64,000 nucleotides of DNA from Acinetobacter soli. GTDB taxonomy: Bacteria > Pseudomonadota > Gammaproteobacteria > Pseudomonadales > Moraxellaceae. A program made the position numbers and the translations under genes. The stretch covers positions 1 to 64,000 of the forward strand of contig NZ_BBNM01000008.1 in NCBI RefSeq assembly GCF_000760595.1, written 5' to 3'. Each line of letters starts with the position of its first letter. The stretch's first letter is position 1. The notes under the pieces were generated by a model. It made no database searches, was not told the DNA's origin, and saw only the letters and a list, made by a program, of their open reading frames with translations. Below, piece after piece: positions 18,005-31,314 of the stretch.

Positions 18005-18424
18005 TTAAAGCGCGCGATTCTTGATTTTACGAATCGTTTCAAGCTGAGCTGCAGTTTCTGCAAGCGCAGCAAGTGCAGCAGCAGAATCCAGATCACTCTT
18101 CTGATTGGCAAGCAATTGCTCGGCGTGCTTACGCGCTTCAACAATTGCTGCTTCATCTAGGTTGTCAGCACGGATTGCAGTATCTGCAAGCACGGTCACA
18201 ACGTGAGGCTGAACTTCTAACACACCGCCTGATACATAAACGATTTCTTCTGTACCATTTTCCAACTGAACGCGGATCGGTCCTGGTTGGAGCAAGGTTA
18301 CCAGTGGCGCGTGTCCAGGTAAAATACCCAACTCACCACCTGCACCTTTAGCGATCAACATCGTAACTTGTCCAGAGTAAATTGACTCTTTCACACTTAC
18401 GACATCACATTGCATCGTCGCCAT
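18005..18424 (-). CDS. atpC: F1Fo ATP synthase epsilon subunit
   Basis: The central-stalk regulatory subunit of F1, 139 residues. An N-terminal beta-sandwich (about 1-85, with GELGILPGHAPLVTLLQPG) is followed by two C-terminal helices that can inhibit hydrolysis. It is the last gene of the atp operon, directly after atpD, and is followed by the operon terminator. Confidence 0.97.
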   Translation of the reverse strand: MATMQCDVVSVKESIYSGQVTMLIAKGAGGELGILPGHAPLVTLLQPGPIRVQLENGTEEIVYVSGGVLEVQPHVVTVLADTAIRADNLDEAAIVEARKHAEQLLANQKSDLDSAAALAALAETAAQLETIRKIKNRAL

Positions 18425-18451
18425 GAGAACCTCCTAAATTAGAGTTGCTAA

Positions 18452-19861
<1,410 letters not shown>

Positions 19862-19876
19862 TCAAACTTAATAATG

Positions 19877-20746
19877 TTAAACGGCAGCGGCACCGCCAAC
19901 GATCTCGGAAATTTCCTGAGTAATCGCGGCTTGACGCAGCTTGTTGTAAATGAGTTGTAGGTCTTTAATCAATTGTCCTGCGTTGTCTGTCGCTGCTTTC
20001 ATTGCGACCATACGAGCTGATTGCTCACATGCAACGTTTTCAATTACACCTTGATAAACCATCGACTCGATATAGCGAACCAACAAACCATTTAACAATT
20101 GTTCTGCTTCTGGTTCGTAGATATAGTCCCAACCATAAGTACGGTTGAGGTTATCGCTTTCTTCTGCTGGTGCTAAAGGAACAAGTTGTTCAACTTTAGG
20201 CTGCTGAGTCATTGCATTGACGAAGCCATTTGACACAAGGTAGATACGATCTAACTCGCCTTTGTCAAATGCATCAAGCATGACCTGTACTGAGCCTGTC
20301 AACTGTTCAAGACTTGGCGCATCGCCAAGCTGGGTCGTTGCACCAAGCACTTTACCGCCGTAATTCTTAAAAAACGAAACCGCTTTTTGACCAATCAAAG
20401 CAAATTCAACTTCAATTGACTGCTGTTGTTGTGCTTTGACATGCTGCACAACTTTCTTGAACAAGTTAATGTTCAAGCCACCTGCCAAACCACGATCTGA
20501 AGACACCACGATATAGCCAACACGCTTAACAGGGCGATCAACCATATAACGATGTTTGTATTCAGGGTTTGCTTGGACCAAGTGAGCAATTACACGGCGC
20601 ATATTATCGGCATACGGACGGCCTTGGGCCATGCGCTCTTGCGCACGACGCATTTTAGAAGCAGCCACCATTTGCATCGCGCGAGTAATCTTTTGCGTGC
20701 TCTTGATACTGGCTACTTTGGCGCGAATTTCTTTTAAATTTGCCAT
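19877..20746 (-). CDS. atpG: F1Fo ATP synthase gamma subunit
   Basis: The rotating central shaft of F1, 289 residues. The N-terminal helix ([20 protein letters not shown]) and the C-terminal helix ([21 protein letters not shown]) that form the coiled-coil rotor are conserved, with a Rossmann-like middle ([13 protein letters not shown]). It lies between atpA and atpD. Confidence 0.98.
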   Translation of the reverse strand: MANLKEIRAKVASIKSTQKITRAMQMVAASKMRRAQERMAQGRPYADNMRRVIAHLVQANPEYKHRYMVDRPVKRVGYIVVSSDRGLAGGLNINLFKKVVQHVKAQQQQSIEVEFALIGQKAVSFFKNYGGKVLGATTQLGDAPSLEQLTGSVQVMLDAFDKGELDRIYLVSNGFVNAMTQQPKVEQLVPLAPAEESDNLNRTYGWDYIYEPEAEQLLNGLLVRYIESMVYQGVIENVACEQSARMVAMKAATDNAGQLIKDLQLIYNKLRQAAITQEISEIVGGAAAV

Positions 20747-20823
20747 ACGCTTAACCTAGTAGTCGAAAGCTCTTTCGAGCCTTCGAAGGTTGATCCGTGA
20801 ACCAAACTTAACTAAAGATAAAC

Positions 20824-22368
<1,545 letters not shown>

Positions 22369-22413
22369 TGCGCTATTCCTCAATCTTTTTAAAGTTCAGT
22401 CTTCTTTTATGCA

Positions 22414-22950
22414 TTATGCAAGAAGACGAGTCCGCATTTTTTCAAGCTTGTTCAGCGCAGAATCATCTATCACTTGATCGCCTGCACGAATAACAACACC
22501 TGCAATTAATGCAGGCTTCACTTCTACTGCGATCGTCACAGAGCTGTTATAACGCTTTTCGAGAGCAGTTTTTAACAGTTGTTCTTGTTCAGCAGACAAT
22601 GGAAATGCCGATTCAATCACGACATCTACCACGTTGTTATTCTGTGATTTAAGCTCTTCGTATTCTTCTGCGATTTCTGGCAAAAGAATCAAACGATCAT
22701 TATCAGCAAGAAGCGTCAAAAAATTTGACACTGCTTGTGATTGATCTTCACCTAAAATTTTAGCGAAAAGCTCAACTTGCTCCGAAGGAGTAAGTTCAGG
22801 ACGATTCAAATAAGCGGAAAATGCTTCGTCTTGCACCGCTGCACTGAGCACTTGTAATGCTGTGGACCAGTTATCTGTCGCACCCTGCTCAGAAGCGTAA
22901 GCAAAAGCTGCTTTAGCGTACGGGCGTGCCAACGTCAAGAGTTCAGCCAT
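22414..22950 (-). CDS. atpH: F1Fo ATP synthase delta subunit
   Basis: The peripheral-stalk subunit that ties F1 to the b subunits, 178 residues. An N-terminal six-helix domain ([13 protein letters not shown] ...) and the conserved C-terminal end ([26 protein letters not shown]) are present. It lies 11 bases after atpF, within the operon. Confidence 0.97.
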   Translation of the reverse strand: MAELLTLARPYAKAAFAYASEQGATDNWSTALQVLSAAVQDEAFSAYLNRPELTPSEQVELFAKILGEDQSQAVSNFLTLLADNDRLILLPEIAEEYEELKSQNNNVVDVVIESAFPLSAEQEQLLKTALEKRYNSSVTIAVEVKPALIAGVVIRAGDQVIDDSALNKLEKMRTRLLA

Positions 22951-22961
22951 ACTTCCCTCGC

Positions 22962-23432
22962 TTAAAGTTTAGCAGCCAGCTGTTCAAGCATGGCAGCATG
23001 AGCTTGTTGATCAACTTGCTGGCTCAGAATTTTTTCTGCACCATCAACTGCCAAAGCAGCCACTTGTTGACGTAATTCTTCGCGAGCAGCATTGATTTCT
23101 TGATCAACAGTCTCTTTTGACTGTTGACGAATACGTTCACCTTCAGCAGTTGCTTGGGTGCGCGCTTCTTCAATCAATTGTGCTGCACGACGGTTCGCTT
23201 GTTCGATCAATTGAGCCGCTTGTGCTTTAGCAGCATCAAGCTCTTGCTTAACTTGCGCCTGAGCATCAGCGAGATCCGCCTTTGCTTTTTCAGCAGCATT
23301 TAAGCCATCAGCGATTTTGCGCTGACGCTCACTAATCGCATTGATTAGTGGTGGCCAAACGAATTTCATGCAGAATGCGACGAAAATCGCAAATGCAATC
23401 GCTTGACCAATCAATGTGAGGTTAATATTCAT
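22962..23432 (-). CDS. atpF: F1Fo ATP synthase b subunit
   Basis: The stator stalk subunit, 156 residues. It has one N-terminal transmembrane helix (about 5-25, [20 protein letters not shown]) and a long charged Ala/Gln-rich helix that dimerises as a coiled coil. Length equals the E. coli protein. It is flanked by atpE and atpH. Confidence 0.97.
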   Translation of the reverse strand: MNINLTLIGQAIAFAIFVAFCMKFVWPPLINAISERQRKIADGLNAAEKAKADLADAQAQVKQELDAAKAQAAQLIEQANRRAAQLIEEARTQATAEGERIRQQSKETVDQEINAAREELRQQVAALAVDGAEKILSQQVDQQAHAAMLEQLAAKL

Positions 23433-23471
23433 AGCAATTCCTCAAAATGGTGGATTTCGGAATTAAGATGA

Positions 23472-23750
<279 letters not shown>

Positions 23751-23801
23751 TTAAACTAAAAATTGTACCTAGCTATCCCTATGATAACTAGGGATAAACC
23801 A

Positions 23802-24680
<879 letters not shown>

Positions 24681-24779
24681 TCACACCTGGTCAATGTCAA
24701 TTACTAAAAAGAGTAGACGAATCTCGCAAGCTGCTTGATATCTCGTCACACTCAAAAAATTTTTCAACTTTTGATGTGC

Positions 24780-25178
24780 CTAAACTCGTTTTTGTAGACG
24801 TGACACCCAAAACGGAGCGACCCACGACATGGCTTGAACGAGAATAAAACCACAAAACAATGCCACCGGTGATAACGGTTTGACGTTGCTTAAAATTAAA
24901 ATAAATCCAACGATCACGATTGCAAATTTTCCCAATATGCCTCGATACATATTGGAGAGAACCTGTCTAGATGCTCTAGCTCCAGCTGCACGGAATGACT
25001 GCCAACAAAAATATACGTGTGCAATCCAGCATACAAAAGCCCCCAAAGCAGCACTTAGTGCAGCAGTTGAGTCTTTCACTCCCCATGCAATCAAGCTAGA
25101 AACAGGGATCATTAATGCTTGTAAGAAGACCATTGCTTTCGCTAATCGTCGGTCAATCAAGCGACTAGGTCGGCTCAT
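24780..25178 (-). CDS. atpI: ATP synthase-associated protein I
   Basis: A 132-residue membrane protein with four predicted helices at the head of the atp operon. It is implicated in c-ring assembly or Mg2+/Ca2+ handling in other bacteria. Sequence conservation in this family is low; the assignment rests on position, length, helix count and the charged motif SFRAAGARASRQVLSNMYRG. Confidence 0.85.
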   Translation of the reverse strand: MSRPSRLIDRRLAKAMVFLQALMIPVSSLIAWGVKDSTAALSAALGAFVCWIAHVYFCWQSFRAAGARASRQVLSNMYRGILGKFAIVIVGFILILSNVKPLSPVALFCGFILVQAMSWVAPFWVSRLQKRV

Positions 25179-25235
25179 TGTTTATCCACTCACAGCATGA
25201 ATGCTTGACAAGTTTCGCAGTTGATCGTTTTTAAT

Positions 25236-25271
25236 CGCAGGCATTATAGAGCCCACCCCCTAAACATGCAA
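25236..25271 (-). promoter_or_regulatory. Sigma70 promoter of the atp operon
   Basis: On the minus strand the -35 TTGCAT (25266-25271) and a consensus -10 TATAAT (25243-25248) are 17 bases apart. The leader to atpI would be about 58 bases. Confidence 0.75.
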
Positions 25272-25350
25272 TCATTTCCCGACCTAAGTCATGTTTTTTT
25301 CTAAGATTGCTTCGCGCTTCAAGAGTGGGAAGCGCTTCACAATAATGTGC

Positions 25351-26193
25351 TTATTTGCTTGCTGTTTGCACACATTTCACGGTTTGACTGGCCAGTTTCT
25401 GCCAAGCGACGACAAAGTCATTTTCACCTGTCAGACTTTCGTCTACCGACTCAAAGACAATTGGGCTAAGTTTTTGATATTGGTTTTTGCTGGCATGTGC
25501 TTCGGCCATGAGGCACATTCTCTCACTTGGACGGTTGTCATTTAAGTATTTGATTTGACCTACTGTTGGTGCTACATGTGGATCATCCGTCAGTGCACCG
25601 GCAAATTTAAGATTCAGTGAGCGCTCTAGATATTGGTAGGCATCGTGATACGACCAGTAAGGTTTTGGAGCGGCAGTACTGTTGTACTTTTGCGCAGCCT
25701 GTAGCATGTCTCGGGCAAATAAGCGTGCGTTATTCCAGTATTTGGTTTTGTTTTCTGGCATTTGCTGCGAGCGTAATGCCGCAATAAAGAAGCCAATGCG
25801 TACCGCATTATTAGGATCGAGCCATACGTGCGTATCGATCGTATTGGCAATCGGCACCCCACGCGTGGTTCGTTGCGGGAGTGATGTGCCAATCTGGGAG
25901 TTAATGATGGAAACTGCTTTTGCGTTATTGTCGAGCAATTTAGCCAAAGGTGCTTCATGCGCCTTACCCAACCAGATCACCAAAGACGCATCTTGTATGG
26001 CTTTGCGGTGTGCAGGCATCAACTGAACGTCATGCCCGGATTGATTGCTTAATAATAGTTGTGGTTCTTCCACGCCTGCCGTAATTTTTTGGGCAATCAA
26101 ATATAAAGGATGAGTAGATACCACCAAGGGACCTTGTGCCCAACTGGCAGCACTTAAAAGAGTCAAACAACAAATCAGCACAAAACGCAACAT
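25351..26193 (-). CDS. znuA: Zinc ABC transporter periplasmic binding protein
   Basis: Captures zinc in the periplasm for ZnuBC. About 280 residues: a signal peptide (LRFVLICCLTLLSAASWAQ), then the cluster A-1 binding-protein fold. Putative metal ligands are the His residues in STHPLY, SGHDVQLMPAHRKA, DTHVWLDPNN and SYHDAYQYLE. The His-rich flexible loop of many ZnuA proteins is reduced to a few residues. The ATG at 26193 is preferred to the TTG at 26199. It is divergent from zur across a perfect Zur box. Confidence 0.92.
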   Translation of the reverse strand: MLRFVLICCLTLLSAASWAQGPLVVSTHPLYLIAQKITAGVEEPQLLLSNQSGHDVQLMPAHRKAIQDASLVIWLGKAHEAPLAKLLDNNAKAVSIINSQIGTSLPQRTTRGVPIANTIDTHVWLDPNNAVRIGFFIAALRSQQMPENKTKYWNNARLFARDMLQAAQKYNSTAAPKPYWSYHDAYQYLERSLNLKFAGALTDDPHVAPTVGQIKYLNDNRPSERMCLMAEAHASKNQYQKLSPIVFESVDESLTGENDFVVAWQKLASQTVKCVQTASK

Positions 26194-26222
26194 GAGCAAA
26201 TTAAAACCTAGATCTGGAACTG

Positions 26223-26237
26223 TGTTATACTATAACA
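26223..26237. promoter_or_regulatory. Zur box between znuA and zur-znuCB
   Basis: TGTTATACTATAACA is a perfect palindrome around a central base. It matches the gammaproteobacterial Zur core GTTATA-N-TATAAC. Placed between znuA and zur, it should repress both directions when zinc is plentiful. Confidence 0.85.
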
Positions 26238-26315
26238 AAATTGCAAAAATTCCTAAGCCTAATCGTAACATCTATGAGTTCATGTTAATATTTGATAAAA
26301 CTACGAGGTTGTCTT

Positions 26316-26813
26316 ATGAGCTCCTGTTCCCACGAACATCACAATGCATTACATGGGGTCCATGACCATCACAATGTAGCTGCGCGTCTGGCTGAAGCAG
26401 AAAGCTTATGTGCCGCAGCGGGAGCACGCTTAACACCATTACGTAAAGAAGTTCTGGAACTGATCTTAAATGCATCGGGTCCGATGGGTGCCTACGACTT
26501 GCTTGCGAAAATTAAAAGCGATTCTGACCGCCCTGCTGCCCCGCCGACAGTTTACCGAACGTTGGATTTTTTACTTGAAAAAGGTCTGATTCATCGTTTG
26601 ACGTCAATCAATGCCTATATTCCTTGTTGTCATCCACGTGAAGGGCATCAGGCTGCATTCCTGATTTGTACCGAATGTCATGTGGTAAAAGAAGCATCTT
26701 CTCAAGGCCTTACCAGCCAACTCAATCAGCTGGCCGCCTCTGATCAGTTCAGTGCGCAGCATACGATTATTGAAATTTCTGGAAAATGTCAGCAGTGCAC
26801 CCAGCCGCGTTAA
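26316..26813 (+). CDS. zur: Zinc uptake regulator, Fur family
   Basis: The zinc-sensing repressor of znu genes, 165 residues. The His-rich N-terminus (SSCSHEHHNALHGVHDHH) is followed by the winged helix (LTPLRKEVLELIL ... PPTVYRTLDFLLEKGLIHRL), and the structural zinc site is CTEC plus CQQC. The start is ATG with GAGG eight bases upstream; an in-frame TTG at 26292 is not supported. The 3' end overlaps znuC by 28 bases, indicating coupled expression. Confidence 0.93.
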   Translation: MSSCSHEHHNALHGVHDHHNVAARLAEAESLCAAAGARLTPLRKEVLELILNASGPMGAYDLLAKIKSDSDRPAAPPTVYRTLDFLLEKGLIHRLTSINAYIPCCHPREGHQAAFLICTECHVVKEASSQGLTSQLNQLAASDQFSAQHTIIEISGKCQQCTQPR

Positions 26814-27574
26814 CCTCTGAGCTTATTCGCTTAGATGGAATTTTTGTTCATCGCGATGACAGAGATATCCTTAAAAATATTGACTTTGCCTTGCATCAAA
26901 ATGAAATTGTGACCTTGATTGGTCCCAACGGTGCAGGAAAGTCGACTTTAATTAAAGTATTACTGGGCATTACCAAGCCCACGCAAGGCAAAATCCGCAC
27001 CGCCAAAAAACTCAAGATGGCCTATGTGCCACAAAAATTCAATCCTTCACACAGTTTACCGCTGCGGGTAAAAGATCTGCTCGACCTAGAAAAGTGCAGT
27101 AAGTCGTTACGGGATGAAATTGTTCAAGATACGGGCATTGCCAAATTGCTTTTAGCTAAAGTACAGCAATTGTCTGGCGGTGAACGACAACGTGTGCTGT
27201 TAGCACGTGCGTTATTGCGTCAACCGGATATTTTGGTTCTGGATGAGCCGATGCAAGGTCTCGATATTCAGTCAGAGGCCGAGCTTTATGATTACGTACG
27301 TAGTCTTCCCGAGCGCTATGGCTGCGCTATTTTGATGGTGTCGCATGACTTACAGTGGGTCATGCAAGGTACACAGCGCGTGATCTGCCTCAACAAACAT
27401 ATTTGTTGTAGCGGCTTGCCTGAAAGTGTTCAGCAACATCCTGAATACTTGGCAATTTTTGGCGGTCAGCGCGTGCCCTATCAACATCATCACGATCATT
27501 GTGCCCATGGCGACCATGTGGAGCCTTGTGCACATCTTGATCACCCTCATATTCATCCCGAACCGGAAGCTTAA
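26786..27574 (+). CDS. znuC: Zinc ABC transporter ATP-binding protein
   Basis: Powers zinc import through ZnuB. The 262-residue ATPase has Walker A GPNGAGKS (46-53), the signature LSGGERQR (129-136), Walker B ILVLDEP and the switch His in VSHDLQW. The C-terminal 30 residues are rich in His and Asp (HHHDHCAHGDHVEP), a probable zinc-binding tail. It starts inside the end of zur and is followed three bases later by znuB. Confidence 0.94.
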   Translation: MSAVHPAALTSELIRLDGIFVHRDDRDILKNIDFALHQNEIVTLIGPNGAGKSTLIKVLLGITKPTQGKIRTAKKLKMAYVPQKFNPSHSLPLRVKDLLDLEKCSKSLRDEIVQDTGIAKLLLAKVQQLSGGERQRVLLARALLRQPDILVLDEPMQGLDIQSEAELYDYVRSLPERYGCAILMVSHDLQWVMQGTQRVICLNKHICCSGLPESVQQHPEYLAIFGGQRVPYQHHHDHCAHGDHVEPCAHLDHPHIHPEPEA

Positions 27575-27577
27575 TCC

Positions 27578-28396
27578 ATGACCGAGTGGCTACAACTCCT
27601 CCTTCCCGCATGGACGATGGGCACTTTACTGGTATTTTTGACCGCGCCGTTGGGCTGTCTGATGCTGTGGCGCAGAATGTCCTTTTTTGCAGACACCATG
27701 GCCCACGGCACGTTACTCGGTGTTGCGGTGGCAGGTGCTCTGAGTTTACCGTTATGGTTTGGCGTCACCCTGCTGGCTTTGTTGCTGGTGGGTATTTTAT
27801 GGGTCTTACATGATCCACGCTTACCCAACGATGCTTTACTGGCATTGTGTTCAGCGACGCTACTCTGCTCAGGATTATTGTTTATTCAATATTTACCTAG
27901 CTTACGCCCTGAATTGCTCAGCTACTTATTTGGCGACCTGCTCACCATTAGCTGGGATGAGTTACCAATCTTTGTGATCGTGATTGGTTTTGCACTGTGC
28001 ATTTTGTATCGGTATTGGCAAGCACAAATTCAGATCGCGATTGATCCAGATATCGCCATTAGTGAAGGTGTAAATGCCAAATGGCAACGCTTGATTTTCA
28101 TGTTGCTGTTGGCCTTATTTACAGTGCTTGCGCTACGTGCTGTAGGTTCTCTGCTGATGGGCGCTTTACTGGTTATTCCAGCCTTGACGGCACGTCTGGT
28201 GGCGCACTCCCCTAAACAAATGGTGATCTGGGCATTTGTGTTTGCTCAACTGGGTGTGAGTATTGGACTCTGGTCCAGCGCGGGCTTAAACATTGCCACA
28301 GGCTTAAGTATTGTAATTTGTATGTCGATGTTGTTTATCGCAATTTTTCTGGTTCAAAAAATTAAGGCGCGCCGTCAGCAACCCAAATATTTATAA
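27578..28396 (+). CDS. znuB: Zinc ABC transporter permease
   Basis: The membrane channel of the ZnuABC importer, 272 residues with about eight transmembrane helices. It carries the ABC-3 family coupling region (MLWRRMSFFADTMAHGTLLGVA) and the conserved RAVGSLLMGALLVIPALTARL. It is the last gene of the zur-znuC-znuB unit. Confidence 0.94.
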   Translation: MTEWLQLLLPAWTMGTLLVFLTAPLGCLMLWRRMSFFADTMAHGTLLGVAVAGALSLPLWFGVTLLALLLVGILWVLHDPRLPNDALLALCSATLLCSGLLFIQYLPSLRPELLSYLFGDLLTISWDELPIFVIVIGFALCILYRYWQAQIQIAIDPDIAISEGVNAKWQRLIFMLLLALFTVLALRAVGSLLMGALLVIPALTARLVAHSPKQMVIWAFVFAQLGVSIGLWSSAGLNIATGLSIVICMSMLFIAIFLVQKIKARRQQPKYL

Positions 28397-28406
28397 GTAT
28401 CAGGGT

Positions 28407-29033
28407 TTAGTGTGTTTGATTGACCATGCTCAGCAAGAGCGCTGCACCACTAAACATCACCGCAAAGCTGCGATTGAGATATTTTTGCTGTCGTGGTGAG
28501 CGTAATAAGCGCAGTACCTTGGCAGCCAATCCGGTATATCCTGCCATTACAATCAAATCGATCAGCACCATGGTTAGGGCCATAATGCCGTACTGTGGTG
28601 CTTGCGGGCGCGCTAGATCAATAAATTGTGGCAATACCGCGAGCAAGAACACGATCGCTTTTGGATTACTGATATTGACAACAAAACCCTTAAGAATCAG
28701 ACGCTGACGAGAAATTTCAAGTTGCTCGGAATGAATCTGAATCGATTGAACAGGCGCCGTCCACTGCAAATAGGCCAAATAGAGCAAATAACCGATTCCA
28801 AACCATTTCACCAGTAAAAAAGCCCACGGTGTTGTGGTAAACAGTACGCCCACACCGGCTGCAACGATTCCAATTTGCACCAAAAGTGCTAACTGTAGGC
28901 CAAGTGCGTTCCAATAGCCACGACGAAAGCCGTAATTCAAACCACTCGACATTGAGGCGATCGCACCTGCGCCGGGAGATAGACTAATCACCCAACACGC
29001 CAGCATATAGCCTATCCAAACTTGAAATGACAT
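28407..29033 (-). CDS. LysE/RhtB family amino acid exporter
   Basis: About 208 residues with six transmembrane helices. It has the LysE signature near the N-terminus (WVISLSPGAGAIASMSSGLNYG) and NISNPKAIVFLLAVLPQF in the middle. RhtB-type members export homoserine, threonine or related compounds; the substrate here is not determined. The ATG at 29033 is used; the more upstream TTG at 29051 is unlikely. It is convergent with znuB, ten bases away. Confidence 0.85.
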   Translation of the reverse strand: MSFQVWIGYMLACWVISLSPGAGAIASMSSGLNYGFRRGYWNALGLQLALLVQIGIVAAGVGVLFTTTPWAFLLVKWFGIGYLLYLAYLQWTAPVQSIQIHSEQLEISRQRLILKGFVVNISNPKAIVFLLAVLPQFIDLARPQAPQYGIMALTMVLIDLIVMAGYTGLAAKVLRLLRSPRQQKYLNRSFAVMFSGAALLLSMVNQTH

Positions 29034-29185
29034 AACCTGAACATAAAGCAAAAATGGGATTATACCTGTTGTATGAATCCGATTCTAATCATCGATAAAA
29101 ATATCGCTACCGCGTATTTAATATGCATAAAAGATACGGCACAATAGAGAAATATTGAATTTAAATAATGCTTTAGGAGTTACTG

Positions 29186-30109
29186 GTGACTGCTCAATCT
29201 GTCATTCTCCCCCTACCCTCAGATCATGCGCGTTTTATTGTTTTAAACTTGGGTAGCTTGTCGGTAGAAGGCTTAAAGAAACAATTACAGGCTTTATTGA
29301 CAACCCGCGATCGATTGATCACACAACATCCCAATGCGCAGATCAAAACAGGTGTAGCATTTGGTGCAGCTTTGTGGAAACAGCTTTATACACAGACTCC
29401 TGAAGGGTTTAAGACACTTGAACCGATTCACGGTGCTTTTCATATGCCCGCAGTGCCCGCCGATCTCCTCATTCATATTGCCAGTACTCGTGCAGATATC
29501 TGTTTTGCTTTAAGTCAGGCTTTTTTTGAGGGCATACAGGATCAAGTAGAAGTTTTGGATGAACGTGTATGCTTTAGATACTTCGATGGTCGCGATATCA
29601 CGGGCTTTATAGATGGCACTGAAAATCCACAGTTTCCAGACGATCGTGCAGAAACAGCATTACTGGGTGATCAACATACAATTTTTACAGATGGAAGTTT
29701 TGTTTTCGCACAGCGTTATGCGCATGACCTTGAAAAGTGGAAAAAACTCAAAGTTGATGCGCAAGAACAGGTGATGGGGCGCACCAAACTGGAATCTATT
29801 GAACTTGATGACGATGTAAAACCAGATAATGCCCATGTTGCACGAACAGTGGTAGAAGATGAGGAAGGTGAAGAATTAGAAATTCTGCGCCATAGCCTGC
29901 CTTATGGCGATGGAAAAGGCGATCAAGGTTTATTTTTTATTGCCTATACCAAAGACCTGAGCAGAATTGATCAAATGCTAGAGCGTATGTTTGGAACCAG
30001 TGGCGATGGTATTCATGACCGACTGCTGCATTTTGTGACACCACTGGATGGTGCGTATTATTTTGCACCGAGTGAAGAGATGTTGGAGGGTGTTTTGGAG
30101 GATAAATAG
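29186..30109 (+). CDS. Dyp-type heme peroxidase
   Basis: A 307-residue peroxidase of the YfeX-like branch. The distal motif GFIDGTENP gives D143, the probable proximal heme ligand is H217 (DNAHVARTVV), and the distal Arg is R235 (ILRHSLPYGD). No signal peptide is seen, so it is cytoplasmic. The start is GTG with AGGAGT upstream. It stands alone and ends before a long AT-rich inverted repeat. The physiological substrate is unknown; the family oxidises dyes and porphyrinogens. Confidence 0.9.
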   Translation: MTAQSVILPLPSDHARFIVLNLGSLSVEGLKKQLQALLTTRDRLITQHPNAQIKTGVAFGAALWKQLYTQTPEGFKTLEPIHGAFHMPAVPADLLIHIASTRADICFALSQAFFEGIQDQVEVLDERVCFRYFDGRDITGFIDGTENPQFPDDRAETALLGDQHTIFTDGSFVFAQRYAHDLEKWKKLKVDAQEQVMGRTKLESIELDDDVKPDNAHVARTVVEDEEGEELEILRHSLPYGDGKGDQGLFFIAYTKDLSRIDQMLERMFGTSGDGIHDRLLHFVTPLDGAYYFAPSEEMLEGVLEDK

Positions 30110-30145
30110 TTATCTTTCATCCAGTCTGAATCATAGTCTTGAAAC

Positions 30146-30190
30146 AATTAAGAAAAACCTCGTTTGTTTTAATTAAGGTTTTTCTTAATT
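30146..30190. terminator. AT-rich inverted repeat between Dyp peroxidase and LprI-like genes
   Basis: AATTAAGAAAAACC and its exact reverse complement are separated by 17 bases, forming a 14-bp stem between two convergent genes. It probably acts as a terminator from either side, although it has few G-C pairs. Confidence 0.5.
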
Positions 30191-30241
30191 TTAACAAGCT
30201 AATTAATTCTATATTTAAATATAACAAATCATATCTATTAC

Positions 30242-30610
30242 TTAATAATTCTTTAAGAATAAAATTCGCTCTTTTGTCATTTTTGTTTGGCATGCTAATG
30301 CCTCGAAATGACTTTCTCGTCCGTACTCTTCTTCATTTGCAACACATAAATTTTCTTTCTTCTTAATCCAATTTCTTTGAGATATTTTCAACTTGATTCT
30401 ATCTTTTTCAGATAATTTTTCCATTTTTTTCTGATAAATAAAATTTAAATCTTTATCGACTTTTTTAAACTCAATGAGAAAACAATTTAATATATCATTA
30501 AAAACCACACTATTAGGTTTACATGTCACAATATCTTGATCTGCATGAACACACGAAGACATCAAAACTGATAAAATTAAAATTTTTACTTTCTTATTCA
30601 AATTTAGCAT
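30242..30610 (-). CDS. LprI-like lysozyme inhibitor family protein (DUF1311)
   Basis: An exported 122-residue protein: a signal peptide (KILILSVLMSSCVHA), then a helical domain with the family pattern LKISQRNWIKKKENLC and a second Cys in ALACQTKMTKERILF. Known LprI proteins inhibit lysozyme-type muramidases in the periplasm or envelope. It is the last of a string of small exported genes behind a vgrG and a lysozyme-fold effector, so an immunity role against that effector is a reasonable inference. Base composition is strikingly AT-rich, like its neighbours. Confidence 0.65.
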   Translation of the reverse strand: MLNLNKKVKILILSVLMSSCVHADQDIVTCKPNSVVFNDILNCFLIEFKKVDKDLNFIYQKKMEKLSEKDRIKLKISQRNWIKKKENLCVANEEEYGRESHFEALACQTKMTKERILFLKNY

Positions 30611-30771
30611 ATTCTTAATCTTATAATTTTGATAATATTAAAAAACTTAGAACCATCCAATTCAAGAAAATTACTTAATAAATAATTACAATTAATATAA
30701 ATAAGATTCAAAAATAATTAAGAAAAAATATTTATTTTTTCAAAATTTCATATATATTTAAGCAAATACAA

Positions 30772-31170
30772 TTACAGAAAATTTATATTTTTTAAATTTA
30801 TTTCATAATTATAAATTCTAGAAAATTCAGTAATCTTTTTACTCTTAAAGTTTAAGTAATCAACGCTATACAAAACACAACCTTGGGGCATAAATACATA
30901 CTTACCAGTATTTTTTCCATTAATCAACTCATTCATAGTATAATAAACCTCTGGCTTTTCTTCAGTATCATCGCCATATTCTTTCTTTATAATTTCCGAA
31001 ATTTTTATAGATTTCAAATAAGGATAGTATTTAACTTCACTAATATTTGGATAATTTTTAGAAACTAATAAAATTGAATTTTTTCAATTTGACAAACAAA
31101 AATTGTTGTCTTTCGAGTTAGCATTAAAACTAAGCAAAAAAGCAAGTAAAAATAAATACTTAAATTTCAT
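30772..31170 (-). pseudogene. Small exported protein gene broken by one in-frame TGA
   Basis: Read from the ATG at 31170, the frame gives a signal peptide (MKFKYLFLLAFLLSFNANS), then CLSN and a TGA stop at 31084-31086. It then continues open in the same frame through NYPNISEVKYYPYLKSIKI to a normal stop, about 132 residues in all. The part after the stop also reads as an ORF from a TTG, but has no ribosome site. A single nonsense mutation (or a sequencing error) in a candidate immunity-type gene is the simplest reading. The family is not recognised. The ATG overlaps the end of the 40-residue ORF upstream (ATGA). Confidence 0.55.
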
Positions 31171-31289
31171 AAATTTTCAGTCCTTAGCTTTGTAAATCCT
31201 TTTGCTCTATCTGCACCATACCCATCTATTTCTATATCTAATTTTTCTCTTTCTGAGTTAATCCAAAGAAAATTTTTAAATATTTTCAT
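31167..31289 (-). CDS. Short ORF of 40 residues in the effector-immunity tail
   Basis: A small ORF (MKIFKNFLWINSEREKLD ... RTENL) with many charged residues and no signal peptide. Its stop codon overlaps the ATG of the broken exported-protein gene (ATGA), a typical sign of translational coupling. A stop codon lies immediately upstream of its start, so it is not a simple continuation of a longer frame there; it could still be the remnant of a larger gene. Function unknown. Confidence 0.35.
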   Translation of the reverse strand: MKIFKNFLWINSEREKLDIEIDGYGADRAKGFTKLRTENL

Positions 31290-31314
31290 TTACCAAATAT
31301 TAAAATTATCATTT

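Noticed and set aside
30146..30190. Terminal inverted repeats of an insertion sequence or MITE
   Set aside because: The two arms face each other across only 17 bases, with no target duplication, so a terminator hairpin between convergent genes explains it better.
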